A stretch of DNA of 64,000 bases from Pyxidicoccus parkwaysis (GTDB taxonomy: Bacteria; Myxococcota; Myxococcia; Myxococcales; Myxococcaceae). How positions within the stretch are numbered: position 1 is the stretch's first letter; each line of letters opens with the position of its first letter. The notes under the pieces were generated by a model. That model did no database searches and was not told the DNA's origin. It saw only the letters and a program-made list of their open reading frames with translations. Shown here piece after piece: positions 23,987-34,045 of the stretch. The position numbers and the translations under genes are program-made. The stretch lies in NCBI RefSeq assembly GCF_017301735.1, contig NZ_CP071090.1, positions 8,236,001 through 8,300,000 on the forward strand, read 5' to 3'.

Positions 23987-24161
23987 ACCGCTCCCCCCGG
24001 CCTGCATGCACAGCTTGGACACCGGGGAAGTCACGCATCCACTGTCGGTACGGGCGGATGTCGCGTAGTACCTGACCACCCGGTGCCGCGGTCGCAGGCA
24101 ACCGTCCCGCGCAGGACGCCGCTCCTGCCGAGAATCCATCAGGTGGTAAGAGTGCGGCCTC

Positions 24162-25124
24162 ATGTCTTCCACCGCACGTCGCATCCCCGTCGTCGACCTC
24201 TCCCACTACCGCACCGGTACGCCCCAGCAGCGCGCCCGCTTCGTGCAGGTGTTCGGCGAAGGCCTGAAGGAATTCGGCTTCGTCACCGTGGAGGGCCACG
24301 GCGTCGATGACGGGCTCATCCGCCGCACCTACTCGGACGTGGAGCGCTTCTTCGCGCTGCCCGAGGCGGTGAAGGCCCGCTACGCGGACACGGAGCGGGG
24401 CGGCCAGCGCGGCTACATCGGCTACGGCCAGGAGCACGCGAAGAACCGCAAGGTGGGGGACTTGAAGGAGTTCTGGCACGTGGGCCGCGAGCTGCCGGAG
24501 GGCCACCGCTACCACGACGTCTACGGCGCCAACGTGTGGCCGGAAGAGGTGTCCACCTTCCGCGAGCACACGCTGTCCCTCTTCCGCGCGCTGGACGGCG
24601 CGGCGGGGGTGATGCTCCAGGCGCTGGCGGAGTACTTCGGCGTGGAGCGCGACACGTTCAGCGGCATGGCCACGGATGGGAACTCGGTGCTGCGGCTCAT
24701 CCACTACCCGCCGCTGAAGGAGCGCTTCATCCCCGGTGGCGTGCGCGCCGCCGAGCACGAGGACATCAACCTCATCACGCTCCTGTGCGAGGGCACGGCG
24801 GGCGGGCTGGAGCTGCTCACGCGCGACGGCGAGTGGCTGCCGGTGGACACGCTGCGCGGGCAGATTGTCGTGGACTCGGGCGACATGCTCAGCCGCGTGA
24901 CGAACAACGTCATCCCCGCCACCACGCACCGCGTGGTGAATCCGCGCAGCACGGCCGAGGACACGGTGCGCTACTCCATGCCGTTCTTCGTCCACCCGTA
25001 CGCGGACTGCGTGCTGGAGCCGCTGCCGTGCACGCAGACGCCGGACAACCCGGCACGCCATGCGCCCATCACCGCCGACGCGTTCCTCAAACAGCGCTTG
25101 CGGGAAATCGGCCTGCTGAAGTAG
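24162..25124 (+). CDS. 2-oxoglutarate/Fe(II)-dependent oxygenase, isopenicillin-N-synthase-like
   Basis: 320 residues. N-terminal DIOX_N part (RIPVVDLSHY, EFGFVTVEGHGVDD) and C-terminal double-stranded beta-helix. Iron ligands: AAEHEDINLITLL (His-x-Asp) and ATTHRVVNP (distal His). RYSMPFFVHP provides the Arg that in this family binds the 2-oxoglutarate carboxylate. The family includes ethylene-forming enzyme, flavonoid-type dioxygenases and IPNS. The substrate cannot be predicted and no biosynthetic cluster surrounds it. Its promoter must lie in the 175 bp shared with the divergent kinase. Cytoplasmic. Confidence 0.88.
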   Translation: MSSTARRIPVVDLSHYRTGTPQQRARFVQVFGEGLKEFGFVTVEGHGVDDGLIRRTYSDVERFFALPEAVKARYADTERGGQRGYIGYGQEHAKNRKVGDLKEFWHVGRELPEGHRYHDVYGANVWPEEVSTFREHTLSLFRALDGAAGVMLQALAEYFGVERDTFSGMATDGNSVLRLIHYPPLKERFIPGGVRAAEHEDINLITLLCEGTAGGLELLTRDGEWLPVDTLRGQIVVDSGDMLSRVTNNVIPATTHRVVNPRSTAEDTVRYSMPFFVHPYADCVLEPLPCTQTPDNPARHAPITADAFLKQRLREIGLLK

Positions 25125-25159
25125 TCGCAGGAGAGGGGCCGACCTCAAGGAGCAATGAA

Positions 25160-25528
25160 ATGAAGGTCGGATGGATGTTGACGTTGGCGGCCCTGTCGCT
25201 GGGGCTGTCGGGTTGTGACGAGTCGATGTGCTCGGGCATGGCGAGCGCGTACGAGGACTACCAGGCGCACCTCCGCTCGTGTGGAGGCAGCGCGCCGAAC
25301 CTCAACCCGACGCTCGACGAGGACGCGTGCAACGACGCCGTCGACGAGGTCTGCACGGACGATGACGAGGAGGCCATGTCCGACTACATGGACTGCATGC
25401 GACAGCTGTTCTCCTGCAAGGTGGGAGTCGAGGCCGTCCATGAAGGCGCCCGTCAGTGCTCGGCGGAGACCCGCGCGCTGCTGAGCGCGGAGTGCAGGCT
25501 GTACTTCGAGGCATTCGAAGTTCCCTAG
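25160..25528 (+). CDS. Eight-cysteine mini-lipoprotein (copy 2)
   Basis: 122 residues. Lipobox LSGC (Cys19) with Asp at +2, then eight Cys spaced 16, 15, 7, 13, 6, 13, 11. This closely parallels copy 1 at 21205-21552. Acidic and helical. AAGGAG is 8 bases before the ATG. It is 35 bases after the oxygenase stop and 8 bases before the proposed nitrilase start, so all three are probably one transcript. Asp at +2 is the inner-membrane retention signal in E. coli, but sorting rules in myxobacteria differ. Function unknown. Confidence 0.8.
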   Translation: MKVGWMLTLAALSLGLSGCDESMCSGMASAYEDYQAHLRSCGGSAPNLNPTLDEDACNDAVDEVCTDDDEEAMSDYMDCMRQLFSCKVGVEAVHEGARQCSAETRALLSAECRLYFEAFEVP

Positions 25529-25536
25529 CCACCGTC

Positions 25537-26591
25537 TTGGATACCTCACCGCCCGCCTCCCACGTCGAGTTCTTCGCCGTCCAGCCGCGCGTCGCGCTGG
25601 AGGACTACGCCTCTCGTGAGTCCTTCACCGCGCGCCACCGCGCACTGGCCGCGAGGGTGGATGCATTGCGCGCGAGGGACGCCCACGGGCAGCCCCTCCA
25701 CCCTGCCCTCGCGGTGTGGCCGGAGATGGTGGGCGCGGCGCTGGGCCTCATGGGGCACCTGCCCCGCGTGCGCCGCTGCCGCACCACGAATACCGCGATG
25801 ACGCGCGTGGCCCTCGCGGAGTGGTGGGCCATGTTGAACACGTGGCGCCGCCTGCATCCTCCGACGATGGGGGAGTGCCTCTACGCCGCCGTGGCGCCGC
25901 GCGTGCACCGCGCCATGTGGGAGACGTTCTCCGGCATCGCGAAGGACTTCGGCCTGTGGGTGGTGGCCGGCAGCGCGCTGCTCCCCGCCAACCGCCTGGG
26001 CGAGGACACGTCGGAGTTCGAGGCCAGAGGCGCGCGCACGTACAACACCAGCTACACCTTCTCTCCCGAGGGCCACTGCGTCGCGGTGACGCGCAAGGTG
26101 AACCTGGTGCCCACGCAGGAGGACGTGCTGCACCTGAGCCCCGGGCGGCCGGAAGACTTGCCCGTGCTCCAGACGCCCTTCGGCAGGCTGGGCACGCTCG
26201 TCTGCTACGACGGCTTCCGCGAGCCACACACCGCGAAGGAGCCCTACTTCGTCCCCTGCGCGCAGTACCTCGACTCGCTCGGCGTGGACGTCATCGCGCA
26301 GCCCTCCGCCAACGCGTGGCCGTGGGATGCGCCGTGGGCCTTCAACGACACAGCCGCGGGAGAGTCCCAGCTCCGCCGTGAGCAGTGGTTCAACGAGGGG
26401 CTCTACACCCAGCTCAAGGCCCTCACCCGCGTGCGCTACGCCGTGAATCCGCAGCTTGTCGGAGGCTTCTTCGACAACGTCTTCGAGGCACCCTCACTCA
26501 TCCTGGAGCGCCCCGCGCCGGGCGAGGTGCGAGTGCTCGCCCAATCACAGACGCCCCGGGACGAGGACGTGCTCCACGTCACCGTGCCGCT

Positions 26592-26595
<4 letters not shown>
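25537..26595 (+). CDS. Carbon-nitrogen hydrolase (nitrilase superfamily)
   Basis: 352 residues from a TTG at 25537. The catalytic triad of the superfamily is visible: WPEM (Glu63), TRKVNLVP (Lys187) and LVCYDGFRE (Cys223). These enzymes cleave amides or nitriles through a thioester. Substrate unknown. The first 45 residues (HVEFFAVQPR, VALEDYASRESF) match a nitrilase beginning. No ATG lies in the right place, and the TTG has no clear ribosome site. Translation may be coupled to the lipoprotein gene ending 8 bases upstream. The frame stays open to a GTG at 25456 inside that gene. The stop overlaps the gatB stop by 4 bases tail to tail. Confidence 0.8.
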
Positions 26596-28031
<1,436 letters not shown>

Positions 28032-28062
28032 GGCGGAGTCACCAGTGCGTGCTCGCGCGCGG

Positions 28063-29529
28063 CTAACCCTGAAGGGGCGCCGGGCGGAGGAAGAAGTCGT
28101 GCTCGCGCTCCAGGGCGCGGGCGATGCGCAGCAGGCGGGCCTCGTCGAAGGGCCGCCCCAGAATCTGCAGGCCCACCGGCAGGCCCGCCTTCGTGAAGCC
28201 ACACGGCACGGCCAGGCCGGGCAGGCCCGCCAGGTTGCACGGCAGCGTGAAGACGTCCATGAGGTACATGGACAGCGGGTCGTCCAGCTTCTCGCCCAGC
28301 TTGAAGGCCGGCACCGGCGAGGTGGGAGACAACACCGCGTCCACCTGCTGGAAGGCCTTGGTGAAGTCCTCGCGGATGAGCGTGCGGACCTTCTGCGCGC
28401 GCAGGTAGTAGGCGTCGTAGTAGCCGGCGGACAGCGCGTACGTCCCCAGCATGATGCGGCGCTTCACCTCGGGCCCGAAGCCCTTCTCACGCGTCTGCGC
28501 GTACAGTTCCTTCAGCCCGCGCGCGTCCTTCGCCCGCAGGCCGTAGCGGATGCCGTCGTAGCGGGCCAGGTTGCTGGACGCCTCCGACGAGGCGATGAGG
28601 TAGTACGTGGCCAGCGCGTACTTCGTGTGCGGCAGCGACACGTCCACCAGCGTCGCGCCCAGCCGCTCGTACTCGCGCAGGGTCTCGCGGATGGAGACCT
28701 CCACCTCCGGGTCCATGCCCTCGGTGAAGTACTCGCGAGGCACGCCCAGCTTCAGGCCGCGAACCCCGGCCTCCAGGTCCGCGGAGTAGTCCTGCGCCTC
28801 CACCGCCGCGGACGTGGCGTCCTGCGGGTCATGCCGTGCAATCAATTGCAGCAGCGCCGCCGCGTCCCCCACCGTGCGCGTCATGGGGCCCGGCTGGTCC
28901 AGCGACGAGGCGTAGGCGATGACGCCGAAGCGCGACACGCGCCCATAGGTGGGCTTGAGGCCCACGGTGTTGGTGAAGGCCGCGGGCTGGCGGATGGAGC
29001 CGCCCGTGTCCGTGCCCAGCGCGCCGAACACCTCGCGCGCCGCCACCGCGGCCGAGGAACCACCCGACGAGCCGCCCGGCGTGCGCGACAGGTCCCATGG
29101 GTTGTGCGTGGGGAAGTACGCGCTGGACTCGTTGGAAGAGCCCATCGCGAACTCGTCCATGTTCAGCTTGCCCACCAGCGGCAGGCCCGCGTTCTTCAAG
29201 AGGCGCACCACCGTGGCGTCGAAGGGCGGGACGAAGCCCTCCAGGATGCGCGAGCCCGCGGTGGTCTCCACGCCCTCGGTGAGGAAGATGTCCTTGAGCC
29301 CCAGCGGCACGCCGTCCAGGGCGCTGGCGGGACTGCCGGCCTTGCGGCGCGCGTCACTGGCGCGGGCGGCGGCGAGGGCGCCCTCCTCGTCCACGCGCAG
29401 GAAGGCGCGGACTTGGGGGTCCACCTGGCGGATGCGCTCCAGGCACGCGCGGGTGGCCTCTTCGGAGGAGACCGCCCGCTCGGCCAGCTTCGCCGCCAGC
29501 TCCAACATCGTGAGGTCCGTGAGCTGCAT
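28063..29529 (-). CDS. gatA: Asp-tRNA(Asn)/Glu-tRNA(Gln) amidotransferase subunit A
   Basis: 488 residues, normal length. GatA is the amidase that releases ammonia from Gln. The amidase signature is intact: GVPLGLKDIF with the catalytic Lys, then GGSSGGSSAAVAA holding the cis-Ser and nucleophile Ser, and DTGGSIRQPAAF. GGAGG precedes the ATG at 29529 by ten bases. It lies 18 bases after gatC and 31 before gatB. Presence of GatCAB suggests indirect charging of Asn- or Gln-tRNA in this organism. Confidence 0.96.
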   Translation of the reverse strand: MQLTDLTMLELAAKLAERAVSSEEATRACLERIRQVDPQVRAFLRVDEEGALAAARASDARRKAGSPASALDGVPLGLKDIFLTEGVETTAGSRILEGFVPPFDATVVRLLKNAGLPLVGKLNMDEFAMGSSNESSAYFPTHNPWDLSRTPGGSSGGSSAAVAAREVFGALGTDTGGSIRQPAAFTNTVGLKPTYGRVSRFGVIAYASSLDQPGPMTRTVGDAAALLQLIARHDPQDATSAAVEAQDYSADLEAGVRGLKLGVPREYFTEGMDPEVEVSIRETLREYERLGATLVDVSLPHTKYALATYYLIASSEASSNLARYDGIRYGLRAKDARGLKELYAQTREKGFGPEVKRRIMLGTYALSAGYYDAYYLRAQKVRTLIREDFTKAFQQVDAVLSPTSPVPAFKLGEKLDDPLSMYLMDVFTLPCNLAGLPGLAVPCGFTKAGLPVGLQILGRPFDEARLLRIARALEREHDFFLRPAPLQG

Positions 29530-29547
29530 TGACGGGGAGCCTCCGGG

Positions 29548-29835
29548 CTACTCGATGATTTTGGGCACGGCGAAGCTGGTGCCCGACTTCGCCGGCGCGT
29601 TGGCCAGGGACTTCTCCGGCGGCAGCGACGGCCGCAGCACGTCCTCGCGCAACAGCGAGGCCGCGAGCGTGGCATGGGAGGTGGGCTCCACGGCCTCCAC
29701 GTCGAGCGACTGGAGCTGCGTCACCGCGTCCAGCACGGCGGACAGCTGCGTGGTGAAGCGCTGCTCCTCCTCCGGAGTCAGCGCCAGCCGCGCCAGTGTG
29801 GCCACGTGGCGCACCTGCTCGAGCGTGAGGGCCAT
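29548..29835 (-). CDS. gatC: Asp-tRNA(Asn)/Glu-tRNA(Gln) amidotransferase subunit C
   Basis: 95 residues, normal length. GatC is the small belt that stabilises the GatA-GatB pair. Seen: LTLEQVRHVATLARLALTPEE, VLDAVTQLQSLDVEAVEPTSHA and LREDVLRP, the family pattern. It ends in an extended segment. First of the three gat genes, 19 bases after the zinc-finger gene. Confidence 0.95.
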   Translation of the reverse strand: MALTLEQVRHVATLARLALTPEEEQRFTTQLSAVLDAVTQLQSLDVEAVEPTSHATLAASLLREDVLRPSLPPEKSLANAPAKSGTSFAVPKIIE

Positions 29836-29854
29836 GGATGGTGCCTCCCGGGTG

Positions 29855-30190
29855 CTACTTGCCCTTGAAGAGGTTGAGGACGGCGCCCATCCACTTGCCG
29901 CTGCCCTCGTGGCCGTGGAGCTTGATGATCTGGTCCAGCTCGCCCGCGTCCAGGAAGACGCCGTGGCAGTTGAAGCAGGTCTCGATTTCGATGTTGCCGT
30001 GCTTCAGCGTGTGCAGGTCCATGCCGCACTTGGGGCACTTCATGTAGTGCAGCTGCTTCAGCTCCTCACGCTGCTTCGCCGCCGTCTCGGCTGCCTGCTG
30101 GATGGCCAGCTTGCGCTTCTTTTCAATCTCCTCGCGAGCGAAGTACTCCTCCTCGGAGTTGGACGGCTTGTCGGTACGGGCGTCGGCCAT
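29855..30190 (-). CDS. Small zinc-finger (TFIIB-type) protein
   Basis: 111 residues. An N-terminal charged helix (EEYFAREEIEKKRKLA ... KQREELKQLHY) likely forms a coiled coil. It is followed by two CxxC knuckles, MKCPKCGMDL and ETCFNCHGVFLDAGEL, the zf-TFIIB domain seen in many small bacterial proteins. The biochemical role of this family is not established. It precedes gatC by 19 bases and is likely first in that transcript, so it may be linked to translation; that is inference only. Confidence 0.82.
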   Translation of the reverse strand: MADARTDKPSNSEEEYFAREEIEKKRKLAIQQAAETAAKQREELKQLHYMKCPKCGMDLHTLKHGNIEIETCFNCHGVFLDAGELDQIIKLHGHEGSGKWMGAVLNLFKGK

Positions 30191-30441
30191 GGGGTGCTCC
30201 TATAGCGAAGTCCAGCCACCCGGCGACGCGGCGCGTCCGGGGGGCGTTGATGAGCGGCAACATACCCCTTACGAGGAGGGGCGCAGCCGAAATGTAGGCC
30301 CCGCGTCCGCTGGCTTCCGCTCCCCTCGGACGGCACCCGCCAGACTGCTGGAAAATTGACCGGTCCCCCTCCCTCCCTACACTCGCGACGGGCATTGCTA
30401 CAGCCCGCTACGCGACTGAGACGCGCAGAGGGAAGAGGGTC

Positions 30442-33400
30442 ATGACGGCGAAGAAGGGTCGGGCGGAGAAGGCGGTCCTGTCCCGGCAGGAAATCGCGAC
30501 GCGGCGCAGGCAGCTTGCGGACAAGCGGATGAAGGCCGGCTCGGGCAATGGGGTTGCCGGGCGGGCCATCACCGGGGTGTTCCTGCTGGCGGGCTCGCTG
30601 TTGTCCCTGCTGGCGGTGGCCACATTCGATGCGCGGGACAGGGTGGGCCCCGGCTTCCGCAACGCGGTGGGGCCCATGGGGCACCTCATCGCGGAGTCGC
30701 TGCGGGGCATGCTGGGCGTGTGCGCCTACCTGGTTCCCGTGGGTGGCATCTACGCGGCCATGGTGCTCTTCGTGGGCAGCCGCGAGCGCAAGCGCGCCCC
30801 GCAAATCATCAGCCTCTTCATGCTGACGGCGAGCGTGTCCGTGCTCGCGCAGCTCATGTTCGCGGGCGACAAGGGCTGGGCGCACCCGCCGGGTGGCGCG
30901 CTGGGTGCGGGCCTCGGCGGCGTGCTGGAGGGGCTGTTCTCCACCGTCGGCACCGTCATCCTCGTGACGGCCATCAGCGCGGCGGCGCTCATCGTCGGCA
31001 CGCAGTACACGTTCCTCAAGCTGTGCTCGCTGGCGTGGGCCGGCCTGTGCGTGCTGGGCAACCGCGTGCGCGAGTCCGCCCTCGTCTTCTGGGAGGCGCA
31101 GAAGGTCGCCTACAAGGAGCGCCAGGAGCGCGCCGCGAAGGAGAAGGAGGAGGAGGCCGCCTTCCTCGCGCAAATCGAGGCGGACGAGGAGGAGCTCGCC
31201 GAGGCCGAGCGTCTGGCCGAGGAGGCCGAGGCCGCCGAGGCGGAGGCCATGGCCGAGGAGGCCGTGCGCCTCGCGAAGCAGCAGGAGAAGGAACTGGCCG
31301 TCGCCACGAAGCAGGCCCTCAAGGAGACGCGCGAGCGCGAGAAGCTGGAGAAGCAGCTCGCGGCCAGGAATCCCGTGCGCGGCGAGGAGGAGGACGAGTC
31401 GCTCCCGCCCACGCCCGCCGCCGCCGTCACCGAGAAGCCCGCGCCCAAGCGCCTGGGCCCCGGCGCGGACCCGGCCTGGGCCGCGTCCTTCCTCGCGCCC
31501 GAGCCGCGCGCTCAGCCCGCCGCGGCGGAAGGCACCGAGGCACCGCCGCAGCGCCGTGGCCGCAAGACGCCCAACATCGTCACCGGCCCCACGCCGTCCA
31601 CGCCGCCCGTGCCCGCGCAGGCCCTGGCCGCTGAAGCCGAGCCCGTGGCTCCGGCCGTGGTGCCGCCCATCGCCGCCGCGCCGGTGCAGCCCGCCGCCGC
31701 TGCTCCGGCTCCGACGGCCATCGTCCCCGCCGGGCAGTCTCCGCAGGCGGCTCGCATGCCGCTCATCGTGGAGCCCAAGGCGCCGCCCAAGCCCACCGCG
31801 CCGAAGAAGAGCCAGGACCAGTTCGAGTTCGTGGGCGACCGCAAGAGCTTCTCGCTGCCGCCGCTGGACGTGCTCGAGTGCGACAAGAAGGAGCGCTCCG
31901 CGCTGGACAAGGACGCCTTCCTCGTCACGGCGGAGAAGCTACGCGCGAAGCTGGCGGACTTCGGCATCGTGGGCGAGGTGGTGGAAATCCGCCCCGGCCC
32001 CGTCGTCACCATGTACGAGTTCCTCCCGGGGCCCGGCATCAAGGTGAGCAAGATTGCCGCGCTCGCGGACGACCTCGCCATGGCGATGGAGGCCATGCGC
32101 GTGCGCATCGTCGCCCCCATCCCCGGCAAGGGCGTGGTGGGCATCGAGGTGCCGAACAAGGACCGCGAGACGGTCTTCCTCAAGGAGATTGCCGAGCAGG
32201 ACGCGTTCAACAAGGGCGCGAGCAAGCTGACCATGTGCGTGGGCAAGGACATCGAGGGCATGCCGTACGTCCTCGACCTCGCCAAGGCGCCGCACCTGCT
32301 CATCGCCGGTACCACGGGCTCCGGTAAGTCGGTGGCCGTGAACTCCATGATCATGAGCATCCTCCTCAAGGCCACGCCCGAGGAGGTCCGCTTCATCATG
32401 GTGGACCCGAAGATGCTGGAGCTCTCCGTCTACGAGGGCATCCCCCACCTGCTGCTGCCGGTGGTGACGGACCCGAAGAAGGCGGCGCTCGCGCTGCGCT
32501 GGGCCGTGGAGGAGATGGAGCGCCGCTACCAGCTGTTGTCCGAGGCCGGCGTGCGCAACATCGGCGGCTACAACAAGCTGGTGGAGAGCACCGCCTCCGA
32601 GGTGAAGGACGCGGAGCCCGCGCCGAAGAAGAAGTCCAAGCCGAAGAACGTGCTGGTGGTGGACGCGGAGGGAAGCACCAGGGCGCCCTCGGCCAGCGAC
32701 GGGCTGGGCGTGGCCGCGCCGCGCGACGACGAGGACGACATCCGCGAGGCCGTGGCGTCCGAGGAGTCCCCCGAGGCTCCCGAGGTGCCCGAGGTGGAGG
32801 CCGAGCCCGAGGAGGAGCTGGAGGCCGCGGCGGAGAAGCCGGAGAAGAAGGAGCGCACCAAGCTGCCGTACATCGTGGTCATCATCGACGAGCTGGCGGA
32901 CCTGATGATGGTGGCCAGCCGCGAGGTGGAGACGTACGTGGCGCGCCTGGCGCAGATGGCGCGTGCGTCCGGCATCCACCTGATGGTGGCCACGCAGCGT
33001 CCGTCCACGGACGTCGTCACCGGCGTCATCAAGGCCAACTTCCCCACGCGCGTCAGCTTCATGCTGCGCTCGAAGCCGGACTCGATGACGATTCTGGGCA
33101 CGGTGGGCGCCGAGGCTCTGCTGGGCATGGGCGACATGCTCATCATGCCGCCCACGAGCGCGCACCTGCAGCGCGTGCACGGCGCCTTCGTGTCGGAGAA
33201 CGAAATCAAGAAGGCGGTGGACCACCTCAAGGCGCAGGGCAAGCCCGTCTACGACGAGTCCATCCTCAAGCCGCGCGACGAGGAGGGCGAGGGCGGTGGC
33301 GGCGAGGAGGACGAGCTGTCCGACGAGCTGTACGACCAGGCGCTCGCGGCGGTCAGCGAGATGCGGTCCGTCTCCATCTCCATGCTCCAGCGCAAGATGC

Positions 33401-33537
33401 GCATCGGCTACAACCGCGCGGCGCGCATGATTGAGCGCATGGAGCGCGACGGCGTGGTGGGCGCGGCGGACGGCGCCAAGCCTCGCGAGGTGCTCATCCG
33501 GGGCGTGGGAGACATGCCCGGCGCCGGGGCGATGTAG
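30442..33537 (+). CDS. ftsK: FtsK/SpoIIIE DNA translocase
   Basis: 1031 residues. FtsK couples division to chromosome segregation by pumping DNA at the septum. Seen: four or five N-terminal membrane helices within about 35-215; a charged Glu/Ala/Lys coiled segment to about 310; a Pro/Ala linker; then the motor with Walker A GTTGSGKS (about 623-630), VDPKMLELS, Walker B VVIIDELADLMM (about 812) and ATQRPSTDVVTG; and a C-terminal gamma winged helix (VSISMLQRKMRIGYNRAARMIE). An acidic insertion of about 90 residues splits the motor between NIGGYNKL and the Walker B strand. The long N-terminal linker is ordinary. The ATG at 30442 follows GAGGGAAGAGGG. Confidence 0.95.
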   Translation: MTAKKGRAEKAVLSRQEIATRRRQLADKRMKAGSGNGVAGRAITGVFLLAGSLLSLLAVATFDARDRVGPGFRNAVGPMGHLIAESLRGMLGVCAYLVPVGGIYAAMVLFVGSRERKRAPQIISLFMLTASVSVLAQLMFAGDKGWAHPPGGALGAGLGGVLEGLFSTVGTVILVTAISAAALIVGTQYTFLKLCSLAWAGLCVLGNRVRESALVFWEAQKVAYKERQERAAKEKEEEAAFLAQIEADEEELAEAERLAEEAEAAEAEAMAEEAVRLAKQQEKELAVATKQALKETREREKLEKQLAARNPVRGEEEDESLPPTPAAAVTEKPAPKRLGPGADPAWAASFLAPEPRAQPAAAEGTEAPPQRRGRKTPNIVTGPTPSTPPVPAQALAAEAEPVAPAVVPPIAAAPVQPAAAAPAPTAIVPAGQSPQAARMPLIVEPKAPPKPTAPKKSQDQFEFVGDRKSFSLPPLDVLECDKKERSALDKDAFLVTAEKLRAKLADFGIVGEVVEIRPGPVVTMYEFLPGPGIKVSKIAALADDLAMAMEAMRVRIVAPIPGKGVVGIEVPNKDRETVFLKEIAEQDAFNKGASKLTMCVGKDIEGMPYVLDLAKAPHLLIAGTTGSGKSVAVNSMIMSILLKATPEEVRFIMVDPKMLELSVYEGIPHLLLPVVTDPKKAALALRWAVEEMERRYQLLSEAGVRNIGGYNKLVESTASEVKDAEPAPKKKSKPKNVLVVDAEGSTRAPSASDGLGVAAPRDDEDDIREAVASEESPEAPEVPEVEAEPEEELEAAAEKPEKKERTKLPYIVVIIDELADLMMVASREVETYVARLAQMARASGIHLMVATQRPSTDVVTGVIKANFPTRVSFMLRSKPDSMTILGTVGAEALLGMGDMLIMPPTSAHLQRVHGAFVSENEIKKAVDHLKAQGKPVYDESILKPRDEEGEGGGGEEDELSDELYDQALAAVSEMRSVSISMLQRKMRIGYNRAARMIERMERDGVVGAADGAKPREVLIRGVGDMPGAGAM

Positions 33538-33611
33538 CTCCTCGAAGGACGCATCCCCGGCGTGGGCGGCATGCCCTCCGCTGGGGAACGAGTCTCACCG
33601 GAGGCCACCCG

Positions 33612-33652
33612 CCCGAGGGAACGGAGGCGGGGCGCAGCGGGTTTCCCTCGGG
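33612..33652 (+). terminator. Hairpin after ftsK
   Basis: CCCGAGGGAA (33612-33621) and TTCCCTCGGG (33643-33652) form a perfect 10-bp stem over a 21-base loop, 74 bases after the ftsK stop and before the ABM gene. It would end the ftsK transcript. Confidence 0.6.
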
Positions 33653-33709
33653 GGCGTTCGGGCACACGGCCCGGGCGCCCCTTCTGCTTTCACGAAGGGC
33701 GCGTGCCGA

Positions 33710-33994
33710 ATGATTGTCGCCATCTCCCGCTTCCGCGCCGCACCCGAGGACGCGGAACGCCTGGTCGCCCGCTTCCAGGACCGCACCCGGCGCGTGGACG
33801 CATACGAGGGCTTCCTGGGCCTGGAGGTGCTGCGCTCCTTCGAGCGCTCGCCGGAGTTGCTGCTGGTGACGCGCTGGCGCGACAGGGAGGCGATGCGCGC
33901 CTACTTCCAGTCCGAGGACTTCCGCCGGGCGAAGGAGGCCAGCGCCGAGCAGGAGGGCGCCACCTTCGCCATCTACGAGGTGGTGGGCACTTGA
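33710..33994 (+). CDS. Antibiotic-biosynthesis-monooxygenase (ABM) domain protein
   Basis: 94 residues, a single ABM ferredoxin-like domain: MIVAISRFRAAPEDAERLVARF, a central GFLGLEVLRS strand, LLLVTRWRDREAMRAYF and the helix EDFRRAKE. Such dimeric proteins include monooxygenases, IsdG-like haem-degrading enzymes and many of unknown role. GFLGLEVL and RWRDREA resemble the haem/monooxygenase type, but no Asn/Trp haem motif can be assigned. GAAGGG is 9 bases before the ATG at 33710. It stands alone, 51 bases before the methyltransferase. Confidence 0.78.
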   Translation: MIVAISRFRAAPEDAERLVARFQDRTRRVDAYEGFLGLEVLRSFERSPELLLVTRWRDREAMRAYFQSEDFRRAKEASAEQEGATFAIYEVVGT

Positions 33995-34045
33995 TGTGCG
34001 TTGCCGGTTCCCAAGCGGCCCCGTGTCGTCTATGGGCGGTGTCCC

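Noticed and set aside
32589..32865. Frameshift or fusion artefact in ftsK
   Set aside because: The insertion is in frame, uses the same codon bias, and the motor motifs continue correctly after it.
33538..33709. Small coding gene between ftsK and the ABM gene
   Set aside because: The open frame here simply runs into the ABM gene. The segment has a strong hairpin and no ribosome site.
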